Below, in pieces: positions 44,983 to 53,611 of a DNA stretch of 64,000 nt. The DNA is from Urechidicola croceus (GTDB taxonomy: Bacteria > Bacteroidota > Bacteroidia > Flavobacteriales > Flavobacteriaceae). The stretch is from contig CAJIZG010000003.1 in assembly GCA_905181865.1 (NCBI GenBank), positions 124,001 to 188,000 of the forward strand, in the 5' to 3' direction. Each line of letters opens with the position of its first letter. The first letter of the stretch is position 1. The notes below the pieces were generated by a model. The model was not told the DNA's origin. It worked only from the letters and a program-made list of their open reading frames with translations, and made no database searches. The position numbers and the translations under genes are program-made.

Positions 44983-46878
44983 TTGAACAAAAAAACATTT
45001 TTAATTGGCTGTGCGGCTCTATTCACTGCAACAATTTCAGCACAACAAACAACTGACAAAGCAATTGATTCAACAAAAGTGAATTTATTGAGTGAGGCAG
45101 TGGTCTCTGGAACTCGATTTAAAGTTCCCGTCAAAAAATCTGGTAAAACTATTTACAAAATCTCTTCAGAACAAATTGAAAAAAATGCAGGTAAAACTGT
45201 TGTAGATATTTTAAATGAAGTTCCGGGAGTACAAATGGAAGGACAATATGGCTCTCCTGGTACAAATATCAGTTATTTTGTTAGAGGTGGACGAAATAAA
45301 AATACTTTAATTTTAATAGACGGGGTTCCACTAAATGATCCTTCAGGAATTAATGCTTCTTTTGATTTACGCTTGCTTTCATTAAGCCAAGTTGAATCTA
45401 TAGAGGTTTTAAAGGGTAGTTTGAGTACCTTATATGGAACAGGGGCATCTTCTTCGGTAATCAATATAAAACTCAAAGAAAGTACCGCAGATCCCAAAGG
45501 AACCTTAAACTCAAACTTTGGTTCTTACAGCACTGTTAATACGAACGTAAATCTTTCTGATAGAATTGAAAAATTTTCATATTTCATTTCAGGAAATTAT
45601 AGCGTTTCAGAGGGGTTTTCTTCCGCTTCTGACGAGAACTCGCCAACTCCATTTGGAGATGATGGCTTTACGCAAAAAAACAGCTTACTGAAATTTGGGT
45701 ACGATTTTTCTGACCGCTTTAAAGTACTGGTTACAGGAGGATATGATGAATTTGAAACAGAATATGACGATTCTGGTTTTACGGATGGTGAAAATATCCA
45801 AAAAGGAAAATTAAAAAGATTCGGAATACTTCCTTCTTATAAATATAATACGGGAGAAATTAAATTAAACGCTTTATATATAAATAATGAACGTGAATTT
45901 ATTTCTTCATTTCCAGCAACTTATACAGGAAATAATATGCAACTCGATTTAACCAACAGACATAATTTTAATGAAACGATTACGCTTTTGTCAGGTTTAA
46001 ATTATCAGGATTTATCCTATAAAGAAGGAGCGTCATCTGACTATAGCGATACGCAATTCCAAATATTTGACCCATATACTTCATTGTTTTTAGATTATAA
46101 TTTCGGATTGAATGTACACGCCGGTGCTAGATTAAATACGCATAGCGTATATGGATCAAAATTTGTTTATAACCTTAATCCTAGTTATACTTTTGATGTT
46201 GCTGAACAATCTAAACTGAAATTTATTGTAGCTGCTTCAACCTCTTATATCACTCCAACCGGATATCAATTATTTTCAGATTCTGGAAATCGTAATTTAA
46301 ATCCAGAGGAATCTCTAAATTTAGAAGTTGGTTTTTCATATTACGCAGGAAAAAAATTTACATTCAATGCTGCTGCATTCAAACGCTATGAAGAAAATGC
46401 AATTGGGTATGAGTCTAAATATGACGGTCAAGGAAATTGGATCGGAGGGCAATATCAAAATATTGAGGGAGAACGCATCGTTGAAGGTGTAGAAATTGAC
46501 TTTACCCATATATTTTCAAAAAGTTTTAACTTAAGAGGTAATTACACATATGCAAATACTGAAGATGTATCGACTTTCTATAGAATTCCGAAACAAACTT
46601 TTGGTTTAGGCGCTACCATTAATCCGTCAGAAAACACTTCTGTTACTATTAAATATAACTTTACTGGAAGTCGAACGATTTTTGATTTTGGAAGTTCTAG
46701 TGAAATTATTTTAGCAGATTATGGTTTATTAGATCTATATGCGCAACAAAAAATTTATAAGAATAAGGTGACGCTTTATGGTGCTATTAATAATCTTTTA
46801 GACAAAGACTTTGTGAGTGTCTATGGTTACACCACTCGAGGTATAAATTATAATATCGGATTGAATTATAATTTCTAA
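44983..46878 (+). CDS. btuB: TonB-dependent outer-membrane receptor, B12-type (BtuB-like)
   Basis: 631 residues starting at TTG 44983. Signal peptide (KTFLIGCAALFTATISAQQ), plug domain (EQIEKNAGKTVVDILNEVPG then YFVRGGRNKNTLILIDGVPL and LSTLYGTGASSSVINI), and a 22-strand barrel ending in the aromatic YNIGLNYNF. No carboxypeptidase-like SusC N-domain, so it is a nutrient receptor of the classical type. The cobalamin riboswitch upstream and BtuF-like gene downstream indicate cobalamin/corrinoid uptake. The TTG start is supported by the signal sequence and by the absence of a nearby ATG. Confidence 0.92.
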   Translation: MNKKTFLIGCAALFTATISAQQTTDKAIDSTKVNLLSEAVVSGTRFKVPVKKSGKTIYKISSEQIEKNAGKTVVDILNEVPGVQMEGQYGSPGTNISYFVRGGRNKNTLILIDGVPLNDPSGINASFDLRLLSLSQVESIEVLKGSLSTLYGTGASSSVINIKLKESTADPKGTLNSNFGSYSTVNTNVNLSDRIEKFSYFISGNYSVSEGFSSASDENSPTPFGDDGFTQKNSLLKFGYDFSDRFKVLVTGGYDEFETEYDDSGFTDGENIQKGKLKRFGILPSYKYNTGEIKLNALYINNEREFISSFPATYTGNNMQLDLTNRHNFNETITLLSGLNYQDLSYKEGASSDYSDTQFQIFDPYTSLFLDYNFGLNVHAGARLNTHSVYGSKFVYNLNPSYTFDVAEQSKLKFIVAASTSYITPTGYQLFSDSGNRNLNPEESLNLEVGFSYYAGKKFTFNAAAFKRYEENAIGYESKYDGQGNWIGGQYQNIEGERIVEGVEIDFTHIFSKSFNLRGNYTYANTEDVSTFYRIPKQTFGLGATINPSENTSVTIKYNFTGSRTIFDFGSSSEIILADYGLLDLYAQQKIYKNKVTLYGAINNLLDKDFVSVYGYTTRGINYNIGLNYNF

Positions 46879-46897
46879 AATTTCAAATTAGAATATT

Positions 46898-47635
46898 ATG
46901 AAAATAAAAAAGACTAGGGCAATATTTAACTGGAGCGGAGGAAAAGATAGCGCCCTAGCTCTTTATTATATTCTAAAAGCCGATGAATTTGAGATCACAA
47001 ATTTAGTCACTACAGTGAATTCTATATACGATCGAATTTCGATGCATGGTGTACGGAAAGAATTGCTTTATGCGCAAGGAGAAGAAATTGGACTTCCTAT
47101 AAAAGAAATTCGATTGCCAGAAATGCCTTCTATGTCTGATTATGACAATATCATGAAAAAGGAACTTTCACCATTAAAAAATGACGGGATTACTCATAGT
47201 ATTTTTGGTGATATCTTTTTGGAAGACCTAAGAGATTATCGCGTTAAAAAATTAAGTGAAGTCGGATTAAAAGGATATTTTCCCCTTTGGAAAAGAGATA
47301 CCACAGAATTAGTAAGAGCGTTTATTAAACTCGGATTTAAAACTATAGTGGTTTGTGTAAAATCAGAATTATTGGACAAGAATTTTGCTGGTCGCGTTAT
47401 TGATGAAGATTTTTTAAACGATTTACCAGAAGGAATTGACCCATGTGGAGAAAATGGCGAATTTCATACTTTTGTTTTTGATGGACCTATTTTTAAGAAT
47501 CCAATTAAATTTGAAATCGGAGAAACGATATTTAAAGAATATAAAGCACCGAAAAATTCAGAGGATATCTGCAATAATAGTACATCTAAACCCAAATCTT
47601 CTGGATTTTACTTTTGTGATTTAATACCTAAATAA
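46898..47635 (+). CDS. Dph6-like PP-loop ATP pyrophosphatase, copy 1
   Basis: 245 residues. PP-loop SGGKDSALAL near residue 15 binds ATP; IFGDIFLEDLRDYR near 105 and the PCGENGEFHTFVFDGP segment near 182 are the diphthine-ammonia-ligase (Dph6) pattern, in which an acid is adenylated and then amidated. Bacteria have no diphthamide, so the substrate differs. The position between btuB and a BtuF-like gene under a B12 riboswitch points to corrinoid or adenosyl-nucleotide chemistry. It starts 19 bp after btuB and ends 3 bp before a paralogue. The C-terminal 30 residues are unique to this copy. Confidence 0.88.
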   Translation: MKIKKTRAIFNWSGGKDSALALYYILKADEFEITNLVTTVNSIYDRISMHGVRKELLYAQGEEIGLPIKEIRLPEMPSMSDYDNIMKKELSPLKNDGITHSIFGDIFLEDLRDYRVKKLSEVGLKGYFPLWKRDTTELVRAFIKLGFKTIVVCVKSELLDKNFAGRVIDEDFLNDLPEGIDPCGENGEFHTFVFDGPIFKNPIKFEIGETIFKEYKAPKNSEDICNNSTSKPKSSGFYFCDLIPK

Positions 47636-47638
47636 TAT

Positions 47639-48286
47639 ATGAAATTATTATGCTCATGGAGTGGTGGAAAAGATAGTTGCTATGCATTAATGCTACTAAC
47701 ACAGCAAGGCTATGAACTGAAAATATTGCTAAATATGATGAATGAAAACGAGCAAGTTTCTCGTTCTCATGGACTGTCTTTATCTATTTTAAATCAGCAA
47801 TCAAAAGCATTAAACGCTCCATTAAAAGGAATTCCAAGTACTTGGGCTGATTACGAAGAAAACTATATTAAAGCTTTACGTCATCTAAAAACGGCGTTTG
47901 ATATTGAATCGGTTGCGTTTGGAGATATTGATCTTGAATCTCATAGAGAATGGGAAGAAAAAGTATGTGATGCGGCTCAACTAAAGCCGCTCCTGCCCTT
48001 ATGGAAACAAAATAGAAAGCAATTGGTTTACGACATGATTGATCACGGAATTAAAGCCATAATCGTTTCCTGCGATAAGGAATTACTGGGAGAATCTTTC
48101 CTAGGTAGAGAGATTACAAAAGATTTGGTAAAAGAATTGGAAGATATAGGAGTTGACGCCTGCGGAGAAAATGGTGAATACCATACCGTTGTTCTTGATT
48201 GTCCTCTTTTTGCATCTCCTATTCAACTTCCCGAATTCAAAAAAAAAAGTCATCAAAATTATTGTTTCCTTACTTGGAATTTATAA
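47639..48286 (+). CDS. Dph6-like PP-loop ATP pyrophosphatase, copy 2
   Basis: 215 residues with SGGKDSCYALMLL near residue 10, SVAFGDIDLESHREWEEKVC near 98 and the CGENGEYHTVVLDCP segment near 175, so both ATP-binding and amidation motifs are intact. It differs widely from copy 1 (for example the RSHGLSLSILNQQSKALNAP segment against the HGVRKELLYAQGEEIG one), so the two are old paralogues rather than a fresh duplication. It is 3 bp after copy 1 and 20 bp before the BtuF-like gene, in one operon. Substrate unknown. Confidence 0.88.
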   Translation: MKLLCSWSGGKDSCYALMLLTQQGYELKILLNMMNENEQVSRSHGLSLSILNQQSKALNAPLKGIPSTWADYEENYIKALRHLKTAFDIESVAFGDIDLESHREWEEKVCDAAQLKPLLPLWKQNRKQLVYDMIDHGIKAIIVSCDKELLGESFLGREITKDLVKELEDIGVDACGENGEYHTVVLDCPLFASPIQLPEFKKKSHQNYCFLTWNL

Positions 48287-48306
48287 AAGAGAAATAGATT
48301 GTGTAA

Positions 48307-49455
48307 ATGAAAAAATTAAATCTAACAAATACCGTTTTACTCCTTATCGTGGCTTTTTTTATTTTGTCATGCAATTCTAACACAAATAAAAATCGGAAAA
48401 AATATATTGAATCTAAAACTTCAGTTAAATACGCTAAAGGGTTTGATATTCAAGATTTTGATACTATTATAAAACTCACTATAAATAAACCTTATCAAGG
48501 TGCTAACTCCCAACATGAATATATTTTAGTGCGAAATCGTTTTGACACTCCTACTTTAAAAGTTACAAAAAACATAATTCAAATTCCTGTCAAAAAAGTC
48601 ATCGCTACGAGTACAACTCATATCCCGATGATAGAAGCCTTAGAAGAAGAGAACTCTTTAATTGGCTTTCCCAATACAAACTATATCTCTTCAAAGAAAA
48701 CAAGGAAATTAATTGACAAAGGGGTTATTCAAGAAATTGGGATGGATGCTAATTTGAATACTGAAATTGTCATAGACTTAAATCCTGATCTGATTATTGG
48801 TTTTTCGGTAAATGGTACTAATAAATCATTAGAAACCTTAAAAAGAGGTGGTATTTCTATTATTTACAATGGCGCATGGCTGGAAGAAACCCCTTTAGGA
48901 CGTGCCGAATGGTTAAAGTTTTTCGGAGTTCTTTATGATAAAAAAGAAATGGCAGATTCGATTTTTAATGAAATTGAAAAAAATTACCTTGAAATTAAAA
49001 GTATTGCCTCAAAAAAAGATCAGAAGCCCACGATATTGTCTGGCGCCATGTTTAAAGATGTTTGGAATATTCCTGCGGGAGATAGTTTTATGGCACATTT
49101 TTTTAAAGATGCAAACACAAATTATTTATGGAAAGACACCAAGGGTACTGGAAGTCTTCAATTAAATTTTGAAAATATTTTAGATACAGGACAACAAGCT
49201 GATTTATGGATTGGCCCAGGATCTTTTACAACGAAGGAAGATTTATTCAATTCAAATCCACATTACGCTAATTTCAAAGCTTTTAAATCAGGTAATATCT
49301 ATACATTCTCTAAAAAGAAAGGAGCCACTGGCGGCATCGTTTATTATGAATTGGGCGCATTAAGACCTGATTTAATTTTAAAGGATATCATAAAAATTTC
49401 ATATCCAGATTTATTGAAAAATGAGCCGTTTTCTTTTTTCGATACAGTGAAATAG
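48307..49455 (+). CDS. btuF: BtuF-like periplasmic cobalamin-binding lipoprotein
   Basis: 382 residues. Lipobox FILSCN (Cys22) after a hydrophobic signal. The class-III binding-protein fold shows in VIATSTTHIPMIEALEEEN near 99, GMDANLNTEIVIDLNPDLII near 148 and GGIVYYELGALRPDLILKDI near 345. The long N-terminal part up to about residue 95 is unusual for BtuF. No BtuC or BtuD gene follows; the next gene is argE on the other strand, 4 bp away, so the permease and ATPase must be elsewhere. Cobalamin as ligand is inferred from the riboswitch operon. Confidence 0.85.
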   Translation: MKKLNLTNTVLLLIVAFFILSCNSNTNKNRKKYIESKTSVKYAKGFDIQDFDTIIKLTINKPYQGANSQHEYILVRNRFDTPTLKVTKNIIQIPVKKVIATSTTHIPMIEALEEENSLIGFPNTNYISSKKTRKLIDKGVIQEIGMDANLNTEIVIDLNPDLIIGFSVNGTNKSLETLKRGGISIIYNGAWLEETPLGRAEWLKFFGVLYDKKEMADSIFNEIEKNYLEIKSIASKKDQKPTILSGAMFKDVWNIPAGDSFMAHFFKDANTNYLWKDTKGTGSLQLNFENILDTGQQADLWIGPGSFTTKEDLFNSNPHYANFKAFKSGNIYTFSKKKGATGGIVYYELGALRPDLILKDIIKISYPDLLKNEPFSFFDTVK

Positions 49456-49459
49456 ATGG

Positions 49460-50617
49460 TCATTGGGAACTTAATTCTCGTACCAAATTCCGTATCATCT
49501 CTACCCCATTTTGCAATTGATCTATTGAGATATATTCATTAGCCCTATGCGCTTGAGCAATAGAACCAGGCCCGCAAATAACACTTTCATAACCTCCCTC
49601 AGCAAATTGACCTGCTTCTGAAGCATAGGATACCGTAGCTGCTTCGTTATTCCCTGTAATTCGTTTGACGAGACCTACAATTGGAGAACTCTCATCCGTA
49701 TTTAGCGCAGGTACAGGTGGATGTTCATCTGTAGTACGTATTTTAAAATCTTTAAATACTTTTCCTTTTTCTAATTCTAATTCGTCACAAAATGCTCTAA
49801 ATTCATTGACTATGTGCAAAACGTCATCCTGAGGAATAACTCTAACATCCCAATAGAATGTAGCCTTATCAGCAATAATGTTAGGTGCAATTCCAGCTTC
49901 AATTCGACCGATATGAATCGAAGTATGTGATGGGTTAAAGCGCTTATCAATATGACCATTAGCAACCAGTTGATTCATTTTATTTTCCAACCACAAAATC
50001 AATCGTGCAGATTCATGAATAGCACTTACCTCTTGCCTAATTCTACTACTATGCCCCGAAGAACCAGTAACAACCGTTTTCAATACGTAAATTCCCTTTT
50101 GTCCAACAATAGGCAGTAATAACGAGGGTTCCCCTATTAGTGCATATTTCGGAGTTTCATTAAAAGTTGCTTTAATTTGATTAACCATATTCTCGCCTTC
50201 CAAACAACCGATTTCTTCATCAAATGAAAACGCAAAATAAATAGGCTTTTTCAAATTCGCTTTTTGCATCTCTGAAACATTAGCCAAACAAGTTGCCAAA
50301 AACCCCTTCATATCACAGGATCCTCTCGCATATAAATTCCCATCTCCTTTATCTATCAATTCAAAAGGGTTTGTATCCCATTCTTGCCCTTTAACGGGTA
50401 CGACATCCATATGCCCCGAAAGGATGACCCCTCCGTCTATGGATGGACCAATTCGACAATGAATAGAAGCCTTCGTTCCTTCTTCATTTAAAAAGCGATA
50501 TACTTTAACACCCTTAGACTCTAAATACGTCTGAATCCAATTTGCAATAGACAGATTACTTTCTCCTCCCAATACAGGAAATGAAACTAATTTGGCAAGA
50601 ATTTGAGTAGCAGTCAT
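49460..50617 (-). CDS. argE: Acetylornithine deacetylase-like M20 peptidase
   Basis: 385 residues with the M20 metal-binding pattern: SGHMDVVPVKGQEWDTNPF near 67 (His-x-Asp), ARGSCDMKGFLA near 93, FSFDEEIGCLEG near 130 (catalytic Glu-Glu), a GEPS loop near 158, and the final His in CGPGSIAQAHRANEYIS near 355. The WDTNPF and CDMKGF pieces point to ArgE among M20 enzymes, which removes the N-acyl group in arginine synthesis. No other arg gene is near. It converges with the B12 operon with no terminator between them. Confidence 0.85.
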   Translation of the reverse strand: MTATQILAKLVSFPVLGGESNLSIANWIQTYLESKGVKVYRFLNEEGTKASIHCRIGPSIDGGVILSGHMDVVPVKGQEWDTNPFELIDKGDGNLYARGSCDMKGFLATCLANVSEMQKANLKKPIYFAFSFDEEIGCLEGENMVNQIKATFNETPKYALIGEPSLLLPIVGQKGIYVLKTVVTGSSGHSSRIRQEVSAIHESARLILWLENKMNQLVANGHIDKRFNPSHTSIHIGRIEAGIAPNIIADKATFYWDVRVIPQDDVLHIVNEFRAFCDELELEKGKVFKDFKIRTTDEHPPVPALNTDESSPIVGLVKRITGNNEAATVSYASEAGQFAEGGYESVICGPGSIAQAHRANEYISIDQLQNGVEMIRNLVRELSSQ

Positions 50618-50739
50618 ATTATTTCAAAATTTTTTTTAAATAATTTATAAATTCGTTTGTATTCATCCAAAAAATACTGTTTTGGAATGCTAACACTCTA
50701 AGTCATTAAAATTAATAAAGGCAAAATAAAAATACATAA

Positions 50740-53454
50740 TTAAAATAACTTAGTTTGATCTAAATCGTCGAAAGAATTTTTCTTTTTAGGTTTTATTATT
50801 AGAGGTGTTTTCTTCTCTTTGTCAACAATCGATCGTTTTTTTTCTAAGACAACTTCTTCTTCTTCATTTTCAACGACTGGAATATCCAATGCTGAATTTT
50901 CAATTATTTCTTCTTCTACCACCTCAACTCCTTTAATTTCAAGTGGAATGTATAGTAGCGGCTCTAGCAAGTTTACTTGTCTAATTTTTTCAGAAGTCAA
51001 TTTATTTCCTAAGGATTTAATCCCCTTGACTGCAATAAATTCTTCTAAATTAATATCTATTTTATCCAAACTTCTTTTTGAAAATACTATTTCTGCCATG
51101 GGTCTAAAATCAGTTGCAACGAACTCTAATTGAGATTTTGGATGTTCAGTAATAAATGATTCCTCCTTATTCGGATTATCAATCATAAATCGTTTTATGT
51201 AATGATTCTCTTTATCACCATCAAAATAAATTGCCGAAATCGGTTTATTCGGAATCCATTTTTCCAAAATAATCATATCGTTATCAAAATGTGTCGATAA
51301 ATCTGGTGTAATCGTTTTCACCATTCCTTTTTGATTGATGACCAATAACCTGTCTTTTGGTGTAAACTCACCTAATAAATCTCCACGCTCATCTACATTA
51401 AGTCGCTGAACAGTATCATCAAACCAAATTTTTCTTGGTTTCAATGTAGAAACACCTCTCTCCTTTAACTCTACTTTTTTAACCGCATTTTTGGTAAGTC
51501 TATTCCCTTTTGAACTTCTACCTTTTATAAGTAATTCAGAGAAATCAACGTCCCATTTTAACTTTTTAATACTTCCAACAGCACGCAAATGAATAGTCAC
51601 AGTTTCCGCTTCACCATTTGGATTTGGCGTAAAATAAAGCATTGAAGAGCCCTTATTGCCAGCGGTTAAATCATACGCTCTATCACGTGTAATGGATGTA
51701 ACATTAAAACGCTTTATTAAGGTTGGTCCACTGCGCCCATCGCGATAAATCATGTTATAAACGGTACGTTTGTCACTTTTCTTAAAGAGTGCTACATGAA
51801 TAATATCTTTCCCAACAAAAGTTTTAGGACCTGCTTTTGTAACCATCATTCGTCCATCTTTTCTAAATATGATGATATCATCTATATCAGAACAATCAGT
51901 TACATATTCCTCTTTTTTAAGTGATGTGCCTATAAAGCCCTCTAGTCTATTTACATAAAGTTTAGCGTTTCGCATCACCACTTTAGTAGCAACAATATCA
52001 TCAAAGACTCTTAACTCTGTTTTACGCTCTTTACCCTTCCCATATTTTGCTTTTAGGTTCTTAAAGTAATCTATTGCAAATACAATCAAATTATCTAAAT
52101 GATGCTTCACCGCAGCAATTTTTTCTTCTAAAGATTCAATATGCTGTTTTGCTTTGTCAATATCGAACTTCGAAATCTTTTTTATACGAATTTCCGTAAG
52201 ACGAATAATATCTTCCTCCGTTACTGCCCGCTTTAAATTTTTAGTAAAGGTTTTTAACCCGTCATCAATCGCTTTAATTACACCCTCCCAGGTATCAACT
52301 TCTTCAATATCACGATAGATACGGTTTTCTATAAAAATACGCTCTAATGAGGCAAAATGCCATTGGTCTTCTAATTCATCTAATTGAATTTCTAATTCCT
52401 GTTTTAACAAGTCAACCGTATGTTGGGTTGAATGTTTCAACATATCTCTAACCCCAATAAAAATAGGTTTGTTATTTTCAATGATACATCCCAAAGGCGA
52501 AATGGAATTTTCACAATTTGTGAATGCATACAATGCATCTATACTCTTATCTGGAGAAGTCCCTGAAGGTAAATGCACCAATATCTCTACATTGGCAGCC
52601 GTATTATCTTCAATCTTCTTTATTTTTATTTTCCCTTTCTCGTTTGCTTTAACAATTGAATCGATTAGTGTAGTCGTTGTTGTTCCGAAAGGAATTTCGG
52701 TAATTACTAAGGTCTTTTTATCTAAGGCTGACATCCTAGCGCGAACGCGAACCTTTCCTCCTCTTATACCTTCATTATAATTTGATACGTCGGCAATTCC
52801 ACCAACTAAAAAATCTGGTACAAGTGTGAAACTTTTCCCCTTTAAAATTTTTATGGAAGCGTCTATTAATTCATTAAAGTTATGAGGTAAAATTTTTGTT
52901 GATAAACCCACAGCAATTCCTTCTGCACCCTGTGCCAACAGTAATGGAAACTTTACGGGTAAATCGATTGGTTCTTTACGACGACCATCGTACGACATTT
53001 TCCATGCTGTTGTCTTCGGATTAAAAACAACATCTATGGCAAATTTAGAAAGTCTTGCTTCAATATACCGAGGAGCTGCTGCACGGTCACCTGTAAGTGT
53101 ATTCCCCCAGTTTCCTTGCATATCTATCAGCAATTCCTTTTGTCCTAATTGCACCATTGCATCTCCAATACTCGCATCACCGTGCGGGTGATATTGCATG
53201 GTGTGCCCAACTATATTAGCAACTTTATTATAACGACCGTCATCTAAATCTTTCATAGACTGCATAATACGACGCTGGACTGGCTTAAAACCATCTCCAA
53301 TTGCAGGTACAGCGCGCTCAAGAATTACATAGGAAGCGTAATCTAGAAACCATTCTTTATACATACCCGTAACACGCGTAATGGTTTCTTGGGCAGAGTC
53401 TGCCTCATTATTCAAATCTTCTATAAACTCGGGGTCGTTATTTTCTTCTTGCAT
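50740..53454 (-). CDS. parC: DNA topoisomerase IV subunit A (ParC)
   Basis: 904 residues, type IIA topoisomerase that decatenates chromosomes with ParE. The winged-helix active site has APRYIEARLS near 128 (catalytic Tyr), and the quinolone-determining region reads YHPHGDASIGDAM near 88, with Ala where E. coli has Ser. A coiled-coil gate (KAKQHIESLEEKI) follows and then a beta-propeller-like CTD. The last 60 residues are Glu/Lys rich (ENEEEEVVLEKKRSIVDKEK) and unstructured. The GyrA-box is absent, which separates it from gyrase. Same operon as parE, 157 bp apart. Confidence 0.93.
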   Translation of the reverse strand: MQEENNDPEFIEDLNNEADSAQETITRVTGMYKEWFLDYASYVILERAVPAIGDGFKPVQRRIMQSMKDLDDGRYNKVANIVGHTMQYHPHGDASIGDAMVQLGQKELLIDMQGNWGNTLTGDRAAAPRYIEARLSKFAIDVVFNPKTTAWKMSYDGRRKEPIDLPVKFPLLLAQGAEGIAVGLSTKILPHNFNELIDASIKILKGKSFTLVPDFLVGGIADVSNYNEGIRGGKVRVRARMSALDKKTLVITEIPFGTTTTTLIDSIVKANEKGKIKIKKIEDNTAANVEILVHLPSGTSPDKSIDALYAFTNCENSISPLGCIIENNKPIFIGVRDMLKHSTQHTVDLLKQELEIQLDELEDQWHFASLERIFIENRIYRDIEEVDTWEGVIKAIDDGLKTFTKNLKRAVTEEDIIRLTEIRIKKISKFDIDKAKQHIESLEEKIAAVKHHLDNLIVFAIDYFKNLKAKYGKGKERKTELRVFDDIVATKVVMRNAKLYVNRLEGFIGTSLKKEEYVTDCSDIDDIIIFRKDGRMMVTKAGPKTFVGKDIIHVALFKKSDKRTVYNMIYRDGRSGPTLIKRFNVTSITRDRAYDLTAGNKGSSMLYFTPNPNGEAETVTIHLRAVGSIKKLKWDVDFSELLIKGRSSKGNRLTKNAVKKVELKERGVSTLKPRKIWFDDTVQRLNVDERGDLLGEFTPKDRLLVINQKGMVKTITPDLSTHFDNDMIILEKWIPNKPISAIYFDGDKENHYIKRFMIDNPNKEESFITEHPKSQLEFVATDFRPMAEIVFSKRSLDKIDINLEEFIAVKGIKSLGNKLTSEKIRQVNLLEPLLYIPLEIKGVEVVEEEIIENSALDIPVVENEEEEVVLEKKRSIVDKEKKTPLIIKPKKKNSFDDLDQTKLF

Positions 53455-53522
53455 AGTCTTCTGTCACTCCTTTTTTTATGGATTCCTATTTGCACTTCTT
53501 GTTGTTTCGACTGTCTTTTAGT

Positions 53523-53600
53523 GACTTTAACTCCGCTCAGTCAACAGTACGTAATCATCATTTTATTCAAATCGTTCACTGAGCGGAGTCGAAGTGAACT
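53523..53600. repeat. Inverted intergenic repeat with CACTGAGCGGAGTCGAAGTG-like arms
   Basis: CTCCGCTCAGT at 53531-53541 faces ACTGAGCGGAG at 53578-53588 across 36 bases, inside the parE-parC gap. The second arm continues as TCGAAGTGAAC. I recall this motif from many Flavobacteriia intergenic regions. It could stabilise or attenuate the parEC message. Confidence 0.75.
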
Positions 53601-53611
53601 TCTTTATAGTG

